Shown: positions 1-8,432 of the stretch, piece by piece
How positions within the stretch are numbered: the stretch's first letter is position 1
Layout: every line of letters starts with the position of its first letter
Assembly: GCA_947497895.1 (NCBI GenBank)
Contig: CANMIL010000016.1
Coordinates: 1-64,000, forward strand
DNA: 64,000 nucleotides
Direction of reading: 5' to 3'
Source: an uncultured Tenacibaculum sp.
GTDB lineage: Bacteria > Bacteroidota > Bacteroidia > Flavobacteriales > Flavobacteriaceae
The notes under the pieces: model-generated
What the model was told of the DNA's origin: nothing
The model's input: only the letters and a program-made list of their open reading frames with translations
Databases searched by the model: none
Program-made: the position numbers and the translations under genes

Positions 1-72
1 TCTGGTAGTTCAGCTGGTTAGAATACATGCCTGTCACGCATGGGGTCGCGGGTTCGAGTCCCGTCCAGACCG
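1..72 (+). tRNA. tRNA-Asp (anticodon GTC), 5' end cut by window edge
   Basis: Anticodon stem CATGC/GCATG at 26-30 and 38-42 encloses the loop CTGTCAC, placing the anticodon GTC at 33-35 (Asp). The T arm GGGTTCGAGTCCC is intact, and CCAGACC at 65-71 is the 3' acceptor strand with discriminator G72. The matching 5' strand GGTCTGG starts two bases before the window, so the gene lacks its first two bases here. CCA is not encoded. Confidence 0.95.
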
Positions 73-74
73 CT

Positions 75-104
75 AAAAGCTTCTCAATTTGAGAAGCTTT
101 TTTT
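75..104 (+). terminator. rho-independent terminator after tRNA-Asp
   Basis: An 11-bp stem (75-85 with 91-101, core AAGCTTCTC/GAGAAGCTT) has a 5-nt loop and runs into a T tract immediately behind the tRNA. Confidence 0.85.
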
Positions 105-342
105 ATACCCAATAGTTTCTTCAAAGTTCATTGGTAGCTTTTCTCATTTTTTTAGCTTCATAACAACTGTTCCCATTTACTTTCTTAAGTCTTACCATTC
201 TTAAAACTTAAACAAAACCATGACTATATTCTCATAAGCATTGTTACTCTTTTGTTTTTATTAACAATCTTTCCGTTATAATTAATATATCTTTAGCTCT
301 TCTTACTACTCAAACTATTAAACAATACATAAAAATTAAAAA

Positions 343-2604
343 ATGAAAACTAAAAATTGTTTTTTGCTAATCATAGCTTTGCTCTGGACCTCTATTACTT
401 TTTCGCAAAAAATACATCTTCCAAAAAACATGCACAATGATGAAACATCTATTTCAAAAGAGATGAAGAAGATTGCGAAAACTATCTTGGAAAAAGATAA
501 GAGAGATTCTACAACATCTTATTACAATTCAATAGTACATGTTCAGCTCTTAGCTGAAGAATTTAAAAATGCAGATACTAGTATCAATAAATACATCGAT
601 AGCTACACCATTAACAAACTAAGAACTGGACGCATGTTTTTATATAGAGTTTTTTCAAAGGCCAATCAGGAAAAGTCTACCCCATTTGACAAGGCTTTTA
701 AAAAGACTTTTATTAACTCTTACACTAACCTAAAAGATGTACTAAAACCAGAAGTTACAAGAAGTATCAATAGCGATACTAAAACTTCTGATTTAAAAGA
801 AAGGTTTCATACATCTCTTGAAAAATATAAGGAAAAAGACAGTATTTCAATAGGTCAGGCAAAAAGTTTATGTAGCGCTTATAACAGATTCTCTATTTAT
901 TCAAAAGTGGGAGAATTAGCTCAAAAGCTTTTAGATGAAGAAGACAAGAAAATATTTGATATCCGAAAAGATGTACGTATTAAAACAGCTAACGGTGCAG
1001 AAGTAACAGCGCTAATTATTCGAAAAAAAGGAGCTAAAGGAAAGCTACCAGCTATATTTATTTATAATATTTATGCAGGTTCTTACGACTATGAAGTTGC
1101 GAAAAGAGCTGCTGTTAATGGTTATGTTGGAGTTGCTGTTAATACTCGAGGAAAAAGATTGAGCAAAAATGAGATCCTTCCTTTTGAATTTGATGGTAAA
1201 GATTCTTACAAAATTATCGATTGGATTAGCAAGCACAAATGGTGTAATGGTGATATTGGTATGATGGGAGGAAGTTATTTAGGTTTTAGTCAATGGTCAG
1301 CTACAAAAAAATTACATCCTGCTTTAAAAACAATTGTTCCTCAAGTTTCAGTAGGTATAGGAGTCGATTATCCTATGGAAAACAACGTTTTTATGAGCTA
1401 TATGCTTCAATGGATTGATTATGTGAAAAACAACAATTTTACGGATGGAAATGTTTTTGCGAGTAGTGATTATGAAAAAGCCTATGATGAATATTATATG
1501 AAAGGTCTTGCCTTCAACAAACTTGACAGCATTCTTAATAAAGGCAACAACAAGATTTTCCAAAAATGGTTAAAACACCCAAGCTATGATCGTTTTTGGC
1601 AAGATATGGTACCTTACAGAGAGGAGTTTAAAAACATTAATATTCCTATTTTATCTACAACTGGTTATTATGATGCCGATCAAATTGGGGCTCTCTATTA
1701 TTTCCATGAACACAATAAACATAACCCAAAAGCCAATCACTACTTAGTTGTCGGTCCATATTCACACGGAGGAGGACAGCATTATGCTAGCAAAGTTGTT
1801 TCAGGATACACCATTGACAAAGTTGCTCTTATCAGTATGCATGAATTAGCTTATCAATGGTTTGATTATATTCTTAAAAACAAACAGAAGCCAGGCTTAC
1901 TAAAAGACAAGATCAACTATCAAGTAATGGGAGCCAATAAATGGGAACACTGCTCTTCTTTTGAAACTATGAATTCGAACAACTTTAAATTCTATCTTTC
2001 AAACATAACTGATGGGCAAAATTTCAAGCTACAAACGGATCAACCTAAATCAGAAGGTTCTATCTCTTATGAAATAGATTTAAGTAAAAGAAGTAAAAAT
2101 GACAAACATGGATTCTACTCTGAGGCAATTATTGGAGAAGAAATCAATTCGGAGGATGCTATCAGTTTTATGTCCGAACCTTTCGAAGAGGCTGTCTCAT
2201 TAAATGGAATTTTTGAAGGAGAACTTAATGTAGCTATCAACAAAAGAGATATGGATGTTTTAATCAAATTTTATGAAATACTTCCTGATGGCTCTTATTT
2301 TCATTTATCCGAATACTTAGCTCGTGCTAGTTATGCCAGGGATAATGAAAACAGAGAGCTCTTAGAACCTTTCAAAAACTATAAATTCCCGATAAAACAA
2401 TCCTTAATGACCTCTAGAAAAATTTCAAAAGGAAGTAAAATACTCGTAATTATAGGGGCTAATAAATCAAAATACTGGGAAGTAAATTACGGAACTGGTA
2501 AAACGGTTAGCACTGAAACAATTAAAGATGCAGGTGAACCTTTACTTATAAAATTAATTAATGATAGTTATTTATCTATCGGATATAACAAGAAAAAAGA
2601 ATAA
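343..2604 (+). CDS. exported CocE/NonD-type S15 hydrolase (X-Pro dipeptidyl-peptidase-like)
   Basis: A 753-residue serine hydrolase. Residues 1-22 form a Sec signal peptide ending in TFSQ. After about 200 residues of low-similarity helical sequence comes an alpha/beta-hydrolase core with the nucleophile motif GGSYLG (Ser311), the GYYD acid (Asp444) and the GPYSHGG histidine (His475). This is the order and spacing of the CocE / X-Pro dipeptidyl-peptidase family. The last 200 residues fit the family's C-terminal jelly-roll domain. Members cleave esters, acylated beta-lactams or Xaa-Pro dipeptides, and the substrate cannot be read from sequence. The protein is probably periplasmic, since no T9SS tail or lipobox is present. 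It is monocistronic, flanked by terminators on both sides. The 200-residue N-terminal extension is longer than in typical CocE enzymes. Confidence 0.85.
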   Translation: MKTKNCFLLIIALLWTSITFSQKIHLPKNMHNDETSISKEMKKIAKTILEKDKRDSTTSYYNSIVHVQLLAEEFKNADTSINKYIDSYTINKLRTGRMFLYRVFSKANQEKSTPFDKAFKKTFINSYTNLKDVLKPEVTRSINSDTKTSDLKERFHTSLEKYKEKDSISIGQAKSLCSAYNRFSIYSKVGELAQKLLDEEDKKIFDIRKDVRIKTANGAEVTALIIRKKGAKGKLPAIFIYNIYAGSYDYEVAKRAAVNGYVGVAVNTRGKRLSKNEILPFEFDGKDSYKIIDWISKHKWCNGDIGMMGGSYLGFSQWSATKKLHPALKTIVPQVSVGIGVDYPMENNVFMSYMLQWIDYVKNNNFTDGNVFASSDYEKAYDEYYMKGLAFNKLDSILNKGNNKIFQKWLKHPSYDRFWQDMVPYREEFKNINIPILSTTGYYDADQIGALYYFHEHNKHNPKANHYLVVGPYSHGGGQHYASKVVSGYTIDKVALISMHELAYQWFDYILKNKQKPGLLKDKINYQVMGANKWEHCSSFETMNSNNFKFYLSNITDGQNFKLQTDQPKSEGSISYEIDLSKRSKNDKHGFYSEAIIGEEINSEDAISFMSEPFEEAVSLNGIFEGELNVAINKRDMDVLIKFYEILPDGSYFHLSEYLARASYARDNENRELLEPFKNYKFPIKQSLMTSRKISKGSKILVIIGANKSKYWEVNYGTGKTVSTETIKDAGEPLLIKLINDSYLSIGYNKKKE

Positions 2605-2643
2605 CCTTACTGCGATTAATTAAGAACAAACATAAATTAAAAC

Positions 2644-2685
2644 AAGGGGTACTGCTTTATATAGAACAGTATCCCTTATTCTTTT
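2644..2685 (+). terminator. rho-independent terminator after the S15 hydrolase
   Basis: AAGGGGTACTG (2644-2654) pairs with CAGTATCCCTT (2667-2677), 11 bp with one G-T pair, followed by a T-rich run. Confidence 0.75.
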
Positions 2686-2779
2686 TACATACTCATTACA
2701 AACACATTAAAACATCATCTTATCAGTTTTGATTAATGAAAACGATATCGTAATTAATGAAAAATATTTTTTAGTAAAA

Positions 2780-2811
2780 CTTGTTTATTTAAAATAAAAT
2801 TCCAAGATTTG
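2780..2811 (+). promoter_or_regulatory. probable promoter of the aromatic amino acid operon
   Basis: CTTG at 2780-2783 and AAGATTTG at 2804-2811 resemble the Bacteroidota -33 (TTTG) and -7 (TAnnTTTG) elements with a 20-bp spacer. A start near 2815 would give a short untranslated stretch before the leader peptide ATG at 2841. Both boxes are imperfect, so this is a candidate. Confidence 0.45.
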
Positions 2812-2840
2812 TCCTGTTCAATAAATAAAGACACGGAAAG

Positions 2841-2921
2841 ATGTTAAATAACGTATGGCAAGGTTTCTATTTTTACTTTTACTTTTTTAGTAAGAGAAGA
2901 GACTTTATATCATATTGTTAA
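2841..2921 (+). CDS. Phe/Tyr-rich leader peptide of the pheA operon (26 aa)
   Basis: A short ATG-TAA frame lies between the preceding terminator and pheA. Residues 9-16 read FYFYFYFF, and the 26-residue peptide has six Phe and four Tyr in total. It ends 25 nt before a strong terminator hairpin that itself sits directly before the pheA start. Composition, size and placement match the leader peptides of classical transcription attenuators such as enterobacterial pheL. Alternating Phe and Tyr codons suit an operon that makes both amino acids. Its role would be ribosome stalling, not a peptide product. No strong Shine-Dalgarno is seen, only an A-rich GGAAAG just upstream. Confidence 0.85.
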   Translation: MLNNVWQGFYFYFYFFSKRRDFISYC

Positions 2922-2977
2922 GCAACAGAAATAATAATATAAACATAAAGTCTCGATAACATCGAGGCTTTTTTTTT
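2899..2977 (+). promoter_or_regulatory. transcription attenuator: antiterminator and terminator hairpins before pheA
   Basis: Two structures compete. The antiterminator pairs GAGACTTTAT (2899-2908) with ATAAAGTCTC (2945-2954), a perfect 10-bp helix. The terminator pairs 2947-2957 with 2961-2971 (core CTCGAT/ATCGAG plus flanking pairs, 3-nt loop) and is followed by T up to 2977. They share bases 2947-2954, so only one can form. A ribosome stalled on the Phe/Tyr codons (2865-2888) leaves 2899-2908 free and allows the antiterminator. One that reaches the stop at 2919 disturbs it and allows the terminator. Expression should therefore rise when charged tRNA-Phe or tRNA-Tyr is short. Confidence 0.85.
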
Positions 2978-2987
2978 GCATTAAAAA

Positions 2988-3812
2988 ATGAAGAAAATAG
3001 CCATTCAAGGAATACAAGGAAGCAACCACCATATTGTGGCACAAAAGTATTATAGCGATAATATTCAATTAAATGAATGTTTATCGTTTGATTCCTTAAC
3101 GGATAGCCTTTTAACGAAGAACTCTGACGAAGCAATTATGGCTATTGAAAATACCATTGCAGGTTCTATAATTCCAAATTACGCGTTAATCGACAAACAC
3201 AATTTGCACATTACAGGTGAATATTATCTTCCTATCCATCATCATTTAATGGCATTGCCTAATCAAAATATTGAAGATATCAAGGAAGTTTGTTCACATC
3301 CAATGGCACTTTTACAATGCAAAGAATTTTTCAAAAATCATCCTTCAATTAAACTTGTAGAAGATGTTGATACTTCTGCTGTTGCCAAAGCAATAGCTAA
3401 TAAACAATTAAAAGGTGTTGCGGCAATTGCGCCAAAAATAGCTGCTGATATTTTTGAATTGGAAGTTATTGAAGATGAAATACAAACTATTAAGAATAAT
3501 GAAACGAGATTTGTTATTCTACAAACTAAAAAACCCATTAATCAAACAAATCATATAAGTAAAGCATCCTTACGTTTTGAATTAGATCATAAAAGAGGTA
3601 GCCTTGCTACCGTTTTAAATGTGATGAGCGATTGTAAATTAAACTTAACCAAAATACAGTCGTTACCCATTATTGAAACTCCATGGAAATACGCTTTTTT
3701 CGTAGATGTAACCTTCAACAGTTACGATGATTACAACAAAGCGAAATCCATCATTGAAATAATGGCCAACAATTTCAAAATACTTGGAGAATACAAAAAC
3801 GGAAGATCATGA
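2988..3812 (+). CDS. pheA: prephenate dehydratase
   Basis: A 274-residue monofunctional prephenate dehydratase converting prephenate to phenylpyruvate, the Phe branch. The periplasmic-binding-like catalytic part spans about residues 1-180 and has HPMALLQC and the catalytic TRF motif (Thr173-Arg174-Phe175). An ACT domain follows from about 190, with RGSLATVLNVMSD matching the GALxxxL region. The usual ESRP part of the Phe-binding site reads QSLP, so feedback control may be altered. This is the first gene of a four-gene operon under the leader attenuator. It overlaps the aminotransferase by four bases (ATGA), implying translational coupling. Confidence 0.95.
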   Translation: MKKIAIQGIQGSNHHIVAQKYYSDNIQLNECLSFDSLTDSLLTKNSDEAIMAIENTIAGSIIPNYALIDKHNLHITGEYYLPIHHHLMALPNQNIEDIKEVCSHPMALLQCKEFFKNHPSIKLVEDVDTSAVAKAIANKQLKGVAAIAPKIAADIFELEVIEDEIQTIKNNETRFVILQTKKPINQTNHISKASLRFELDHKRGSLATVLNVMSDCKLNLTKIQSLPIIETPWKYAFFVDVTFNSYDDYNKAKSIIEIMANNFKILGEYKNGRS

Positions 3813-4951
3813 TAACATATGCCAATCGTTTACAAACCGTTCAAGAGTACTACTTCTCACGTAAATTGAGAGAAGTACGTCAACTTGCCTCTGAAGGGAA
3901 TCCCATTATTAATATGGGAATCGGTAGTCCAGATTTACAGCCACCACAATCGGTTATCAAAGCTATTCAAGATAGCTTAACGGAAACTGGAGCTCATAAA
4001 TATCAGAGTTATCAAGGACTTCCTGAGTTTAGAAATGCCATTGCCAACTTCTATAAAAATAAATATAACGTAGTTGTAAATCCAGATAATGAAATACTTC
4101 CATTAATGGGAAGTAAGGAAGGCATTATGCATATTTCATTAGCCTTTTTAAATGAAGGAGATAAAGTATTAATTCCTAATCCAGGATACCCGACATATAG
4201 TTCCGTTACTAATTTAATAGGTGCTAGTCCTATATTTTACAATTTAGATGCAAGTAATGGGTGGCAACCGAATTTTGATGAACTTGAAAAACTAGATTTA
4301 TCCAATGTAAAACTAATGTGGATCAATTACCCTCATATGCCAACAGGTGCTAGAGGTCTGGAAGAAACCTATAAGAAATTGATCGCTTTTGGTAAAAAAC
4401 ACCATATTATTATTGTAAACGACAATCCGTATAGTTTCATTCTAAATGAAAAGCCTCAAAGTATTTTACAAGTAGAAGGAGCAAAAGATATTGCTTTAGA
4501 ACTAAACTCTTTGAGTAAATCATTTAATATGGCAGGATGGCGTGTTGGAAAATTAATAGGTAACTCCGATTTTTTAAAGGAAGTTTTAAAGGTTAAAACT
4601 CAAATGGATTCTGGTATGTTTTATGGAATTCAAAAAGGTGCTATTAAAGCTTTAGAGCTTGAAAACTCTTGGTTTTCGGATCAGGATAAAATATATAGGA
4701 AAAGACAACAACTTATATTTGAACTTGCCGACATTCTTGAATGCAACTACGATAAGAATGCCACTGGAATGTTCGTCTGGGCAAAACTACCTAATGGAAA
4801 ATCTTCAGAAGGTATGGTTGATGATTTACTATATAATAAAAACATTTTTGTAGCACCAGGAAGTATTTTTGGAAGCCAAGGTGAAGGGTATATTCGTTTT
4901 TCTTTATGCCTTCCAGAAACACAAATAAAAGAAGCAATAACACGATTTTAG
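3809..4951 (+). CDS. class I/II PLP-dependent aminotransferase, probably aromatic
   Basis: A 380-residue fold-type I aminotransferase. SLSKSFNMAGWRVG holds the PLP lysine (Lys237), and GSKEGI, PNPGYPTY and the C-terminal RFSLCL arginine are in place. The usual NYPNNPTG signature reads NYPHMPTG, so the Asn that normally contacts the cofactor oxygen is replaced. The gene sits between prephenate dehydratase and prephenate dehydrogenase with a 4-base overlap upstream and no gap downstream. It most likely transaminates phenylpyruvate and 4-hydroxyphenylpyruvate, although sequence alone also allows an aspartate-type role. It is cytoplasmic. Confidence 0.85.
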   Translation: MITYANRLQTVQEYYFSRKLREVRQLASEGNPIINMGIGSPDLQPPQSVIKAIQDSLTETGAHKYQSYQGLPEFRNAIANFYKNKYNVVVNPDNEILPLMGSKEGIMHISLAFLNEGDKVLIPNPGYPTYSSVTNLIGASPIFYNLDASNGWQPNFDELEKLDLSNVKLMWINYPHMPTGARGLEETYKKLIAFGKKHHIIIVNDNPYSFILNEKPQSILQVEGAKDIALELNSLSKSFNMAGWRVGKLIGNSDFLKEVLKVKTQMDSGMFYGIQKGAIKALELENSWFSDQDKIYRKRQQLIFELADILECNYDKNATGMFVWAKLPNGKSSEGMVDDLLYNKNIFVAPGSIFGSQGEGYIRFSLCLPETQIKEAITRF

Positions 4952-5809
4952 ATGAAAGTATATGTTATAGGATTGGGGTTAATCGGTGGTAGCTTAGCAC
5001 TTGATATTCAAGAAGAGTTTAAAGACAGTACTATCTATGGTATTGACATTAATGAAAATCATATTAAAGAAGCACTAGAGTTAGGAATTATTCACAAAGA
5101 AGGAGCTCTAGATTCTTTGAATGAAGCAGATGTCATTATTATTTCGGTACCTGTAGATGTATCATTAGACCTAACTAAGAAAGTTTTGGATACTATTTCA
5201 GAGAACACCTTAGTTATTGATGTTGGCTCTACCAAAGTTGATATTTGCAAAAGTATTGCAGATCACCCAAACCGAAGAAATTTTTTAGCTGCCCATCCTA
5301 TTGCTGGAACCGAATTTTCAGGACCAAAAGCAGCATTAAAAAATCTATATAAAGGTAAAACTAACATCATTTGTGAAGTAGAAAAAACAGCTTTCAAACT
5401 TCAAGAGAGAGCTCTTTCAATCTTTTCAAAAATTGGGATGCGTATTCGCTATATGGATCCGAAATCTCATGACAAGCACATTGCCTATGTATCGCATTTA
5501 TCACATATAAGTTCTTTTATGCTAGGTAAAACAGTTATTGAAAAAGAGAAAAATGAACGAGATATATTCGATATGGCTGGCAGTGGTTTTGCCTCGACTG
5601 TTCGTTTAGCTAAAAGTTCACCGGCTATGTGGACACCAATATTTAAACAAAATAAGACCAACGTTATAGAAACACTCGAAGAATACATATTAAACTTGCA
5701 ACAATTCAAAGAATTAATGCAGCAAGATAATTTCGAGGAGATTTATAAAGAAATGGAAAACACTAATCATATAAAACAAATTTTAAACGGTATTTTATTA
5801 GATGCCTAA
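4952..5809 (+). CDS. tyrA: prephenate dehydrogenase
   Basis: A 285-residue NAD(P)-dependent enzyme oxidising prephenate to 4-hydroxyphenylpyruvate, the Tyr branch. The Rossmann motif GLGLIGGSLA is at residues 6-15, HPIAGTE is the prephenate-site histidine region, and the helical dimerisation domain follows with SHLSHISSFMLG. There is no ACT or chorismate mutase domain. The ATG follows the aminotransferase stop codon directly, so the two are tightly coupled. Together with pheA it explains why the operon leader encodes both Phe and Tyr codons. Confidence 0.93.
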   Translation: MKVYVIGLGLIGGSLALDIQEEFKDSTIYGIDINENHIKEALELGIIHKEGALDSLNEADVIIISVPVDVSLDLTKKVLDTISENTLVIDVGSTKVDICKSIADHPNRRNFLAAHPIAGTEFSGPKAALKNLYKGKTNIICEVEKTAFKLQERALSIFSKIGMRIRYMDPKSHDKHIAYVSHLSHISSFMLGKTVIEKEKNERDIFDMAGSGFASTVRLAKSSPAMWTPIFKQNKTNVIETLEEYILNLQQFKELMQQDNFEEIYKEMENTNHIKQILNGILLDA

Positions 5810-5819
5810 GTAACAGCAA

Positions 5820-6902
5820 ATGGAAAATTCTAAACAACTGAGAACGTGGTTAGATGACATGAAATTATCTCACCCATTAGTAATTGCCGGGCCTTGTAGC
5901 GCGGAAACTGAAGATCAAGTATTAAATATAGCTCATCAGCTTAAAGACTCCGATGTGAATTATTTCAGAGCTGGTATCTGGAAACCTAGAACACGTCCCG
6001 GTAATTTCGAAGGAGTTGGAGCACTAGGGTTAAACTGGTTACAACGTGTTAAGGAAGAAACAGGGATGAAAACTTGTACCGAAGTAGCAAACACAAACCA
6101 TGTAAAGTTAGCTCTTGAAAATGATGTAGATTTATTATGGATTGGAGCAAGATCAACCGTAAGTCCTTTTATCATGCAAGAAATTGCTGAAGCACTTGAA
6201 GGTACTGACAAGATTGTTTTGGTAAAAAACCCTGTGAATCCTGATTTAGCTTTATGGCTTGGAGGAATTGAAAGATTATACTCAAAAGGAATCAAAAAAC
6301 TAGGAGCAATACACAGAGGTTTCTCTACATACGAAAAATCGAAATATCGTAATATTCCAGAATGGCAAATCGCAATTGAATTCCAAAACAGATTCCCTGA
6401 TTTACCATTAATTTGCGATCCTTCACATATTACAGGTAATCGAGAAATGGTTTTTGATGTTTCTCAAACAGCTCTAGATTTAAACTTCGATGGATTAATG
6501 GTTGAAACACATAATGATCCTGACAATGCTTGGAGTGATGCTGCGCAACAAGTTACACCTGATTCACTTAAACAAATGATGGTAGATTTAAGAGTTAGAA
6601 AAGAAACTGCTTCTGATAAAAGCTATAGAGAAGGGTTAGAAAACTTAAGAGCTCAAATCAATGTAGTTGATAATCAGTTGATCGATGTTCTTGGAAAAAG
6701 AATGAAAATAGCTGATAAAATTGGAGAGTTGAAAAAAGAGAAGAACGTTGCCGTTTTACAATCTAAGCGATGGAACGAAATTCTTGGAAATATGATTCTT
6801 GAAGGAGAAAACAGAGGATTAAGTGAAGAGTTTGTTTTAAAAATGTTTAAAGCAATTCACCAAGAAAGTATTAATCATCAAGAAAAGATTATTAAAGGAT
6901 AA
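5820..6902 (+). CDS. bifunctional DAHP synthase / chorismate mutase
   Basis: A 360-residue fusion. Residues 1 to about 260 form a 3-deoxy-D-arabino-heptulosonate 7-phosphate synthase of the KDPG-like (type I-beta) branch, with GPCSAE, KPRTRPGNFEG, CDPSHITG and VETHNDPDNAWSD. The remaining 100 residues are an AroQ-type chorismate mutase helix bundle (LRAQINVVDNQLIDVLGKRM). The fusion thus carries the first step of the shikimate pathway and the branch-point step to prephenate. The same domain order is known in other Bacteroidota such as Porphyromonas. It is the last gene of the attenuated operon, ten bases behind tyrA, and is followed by a bidirectional terminator. Confidence 0.93.
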   Translation: MENSKQLRTWLDDMKLSHPLVIAGPCSAETEDQVLNIAHQLKDSDVNYFRAGIWKPRTRPGNFEGVGALGLNWLQRVKEETGMKTCTEVANTNHVKLALENDVDLLWIGARSTVSPFIMQEIAEALEGTDKIVLVKNPVNPDLALWLGGIERLYSKGIKKLGAIHRGFSTYEKSKYRNIPEWQIAIEFQNRFPDLPLICDPSHITGNREMVFDVSQTALDLNFDGLMVETHNDPDNAWSDAAQQVTPDSLKQMMVDLRVRKETASDKSYREGLENLRAQINVVDNQLIDVLGKRMKIADKIGELKKEKNVAVLQSKRWNEILGNMILEGENRGLSEEFVLKMFKAIHQESINHQEKIIKG

Positions 6903-6904
6903 AA

Positions 6905-6932
6905 AAAAGGCGCCCAATTGGGCGCCTTTTCT
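6905..6932. terminator. bidirectional terminator between the aro operon and the convergent secreted protein gene
   Basis: A perfect 11-bp stem AAAAGGCGCCC (6905-6915) / GGGCGCCTTTT (6920-6930) has loop AATT. The A and T runs make it work from both strands, fitting the convergent neighbour that ends at 6937. Confidence 0.9.
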
Positions 6933-6936
6933 CTAA

Positions 6937-7392
6937 TTATTGCTTAAGTCTTTTAAAGATATATCTTGTAATAAAAATACCATTTTTATCACCTTTACCT
7001 CCGTAACTTTCAACTCCGCTATTTACAAAAGCTAAATCCCATCCTTCTTCAACCATCGTGTTGATTTTAGATGTAATCACAGCGTCATTTGCTACAATGT
7101 TTTGAAATCTGATACCTCCAATATTGAAAAAGTTCAATAATTTAGTTTCTTCAAAATTCTTAACACGAATCTTAGATCTATCCGACTTATTTCTTTTATC
7201 ACCTTCTTCTGAACGTACAGATGTAAAATCTTTGTAATTTCTTTCGTCGTTAGAAGAGATTAATCTTGATCTTCCTAATCCACTTGGAATAATTGATTCA
7301 ACGCTTGTGATAACTTTGTACTCATACTTTTGAGCAACTGCCGATAATGATACGAACACAAATAAGATTAGTGTTACTACTAGTTTCTTCAT
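6937..7392 (-). CDS. small secreted protein of unknown function
   Basis: A 151-residue protein with a clear signal peptide (residues 1-21, ending AVAQ), no lipobox and no membrane anchor, so probably periplasmic. The mature part starts YEYKVITS and ends with EEGWDLAFVNSG followed by FITRYIFKR. This layout of an N-terminal YKV strand and a later GWDL strand resembles DUF4177-type small proteins, but the match is by eye only. A perfect -7 promoter box lies upstream. No function can be assigned. Confidence 0.75.
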   Translation of the reverse strand: MKKLVVTLILFVFVSLSAVAQKYEYKVITSVESIIPSGLGRSRLISSNDERNYKDFTSVRSEEGDKRNKSDRSKIRVKNFEETKLLNFFNIGGIRFQNIVANDAVITSKINTMVEEGWDLAFVNSGVESYGGKGDKNGIFITRYIFKRLKQ

Positions 7393-7420
7393 AAATTTTT
7401 ATATATTTTTTTCAAGCCGG

Positions 7421-7428
7421 CAAAGCTA
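7421..7428 (-). promoter_or_regulatory. -7 promoter element for the 6937-7392 gene
   Basis: On the minus strand 7428-7421 reads TAGCTTTG, an exact TAnnTTTG, about 30 bases before the ATG. No good -33 box was found. Confidence 0.5.
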
Positions 7429-7638
7429 TCTCTTTTTTTTCTGTTTCACCTCTCTTTTTAAACATTATTTAAACTGAATAAGACATTCATATCACTTCAC
7501 CAAACATCATCAATTTAAACAATAATCTTCTGTTTAAAGGATATTTATTTAACCACAGTTCCAACTATATTATCTAGACAATAGTTCATTGATTTTACAT
7601 TAATTTTAGTAATTTAACCTTACCAAACTTAACAGAAC

Positions 7639-8394
7639 ATGCCTCCAATTAATACAATTAATGACGTAATTAATACTCTTCAACAAATTGTTGACGATTC
7701 TATAAAAAATGAAAGTACATTAGGCTATTTCGCCGCTCTTTACTTAAATGTTACGATCAAAGTGAAAGAAGGAATTGAAAACAACTATTTCGAAAATGGT
7801 GAAAGAATGGAAAAGCTCGATGTAATTTTTGCTAAAAGATATATTGAAGCTTATTTCAATTTCAAAGAAAATAAACCTATAACGTCATCTTGGCAAAAGG
7901 CTTTCGGTATTACCAACAAATTTTGGTATATCGTACTACAGCATCTTCTTATCGGAATGAATGCTCATATAAATTTAGATTTAGGAATTGCTTCTGCACA
8001 AGTCATGGAAGGTAAAAATATTGAAGATCTTAAAACCGATTTTAATAGAATCAACTCTATTCTATCTTCTCTGGTACATGAAGTTGAGGAAGATTTATCC
8101 GAAATATGGCCATTTCTAAAAACAATTTTAAAGTTCACTAGTAAAATTGACAGCTTCTTAATAGACTTTAGTATGAAGCTAGCGAGAGATGGAGCATGGA
8201 AGTTTGCAACCAAATTAGCTAACACTCCTAAAAACGATATTGACAAGGCGATTGATGAACGAGATATTGATGTAGCAGAAAAAGCTTCAATTATTACTAA
8301 GCCTGGAATAATTATCCAGCTTATTTTTATGTTTATTCGTATTGGTGAAAGAGGTTCAATAGCCGATAAAATAAGAGATTTAAGTGAAAAATAA
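7639..8394 (+). CDS. DUF5995-like conserved hypothetical protein
   Basis: A 251-residue cytoplasmic, mostly helical protein without signal peptide or membrane segment. The stretch LLIGMNAHINLDLG (near residue 110) with the upstream Tyr/Phe-rich helix resembles the DUF5995 family, whose function is unknown. The regularly placed His, Asn and Asp residues could bind a ligand or metal, but this is inference. It lies 38 bases upstream of rsgA in the same direction and may be co-transcribed. The start was chosen as the first ATG, giving MPPINTIND. Confidence 0.65.
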   Translation: MPPINTINDVINTLQQIVDDSIKNESTLGYFAALYLNVTIKVKEGIENNYFENGERMEKLDVIFAKRYIEAYFNFKENKPITSSWQKAFGITNKFWYIVLQHLLIGMNAHINLDLGIASAQVMEGKNIEDLKTDFNRINSILSSLVHEVEEDLSEIWPFLKTILKFTSKIDSFLIDFSMKLARDGAWKFATKLANTPKNDIDKAIDERDIDVAEKASIITKPGIIIQLIFMFIRIGERGSIADKIRDLSEK

Positions 8395-8432
8395 CTTTCA
8401 CAACATTCAAATTTTATTCTCATCTTTGCTAA

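Noticed and set aside
250..284. Possible promoter TTTG (251) with TATAATTA (277) before the S15 hydrolase
   Set aside because: The second box matches only half of TAnnTTTG and the spacing is 22 bases, too weak to list as a feature.
4659..4853. Plus-strand alternative frame of 64 codons inside the aminotransferase gene
   Set aside because: It lies fully inside a well-supported gene in another frame and has no start context or family motif.
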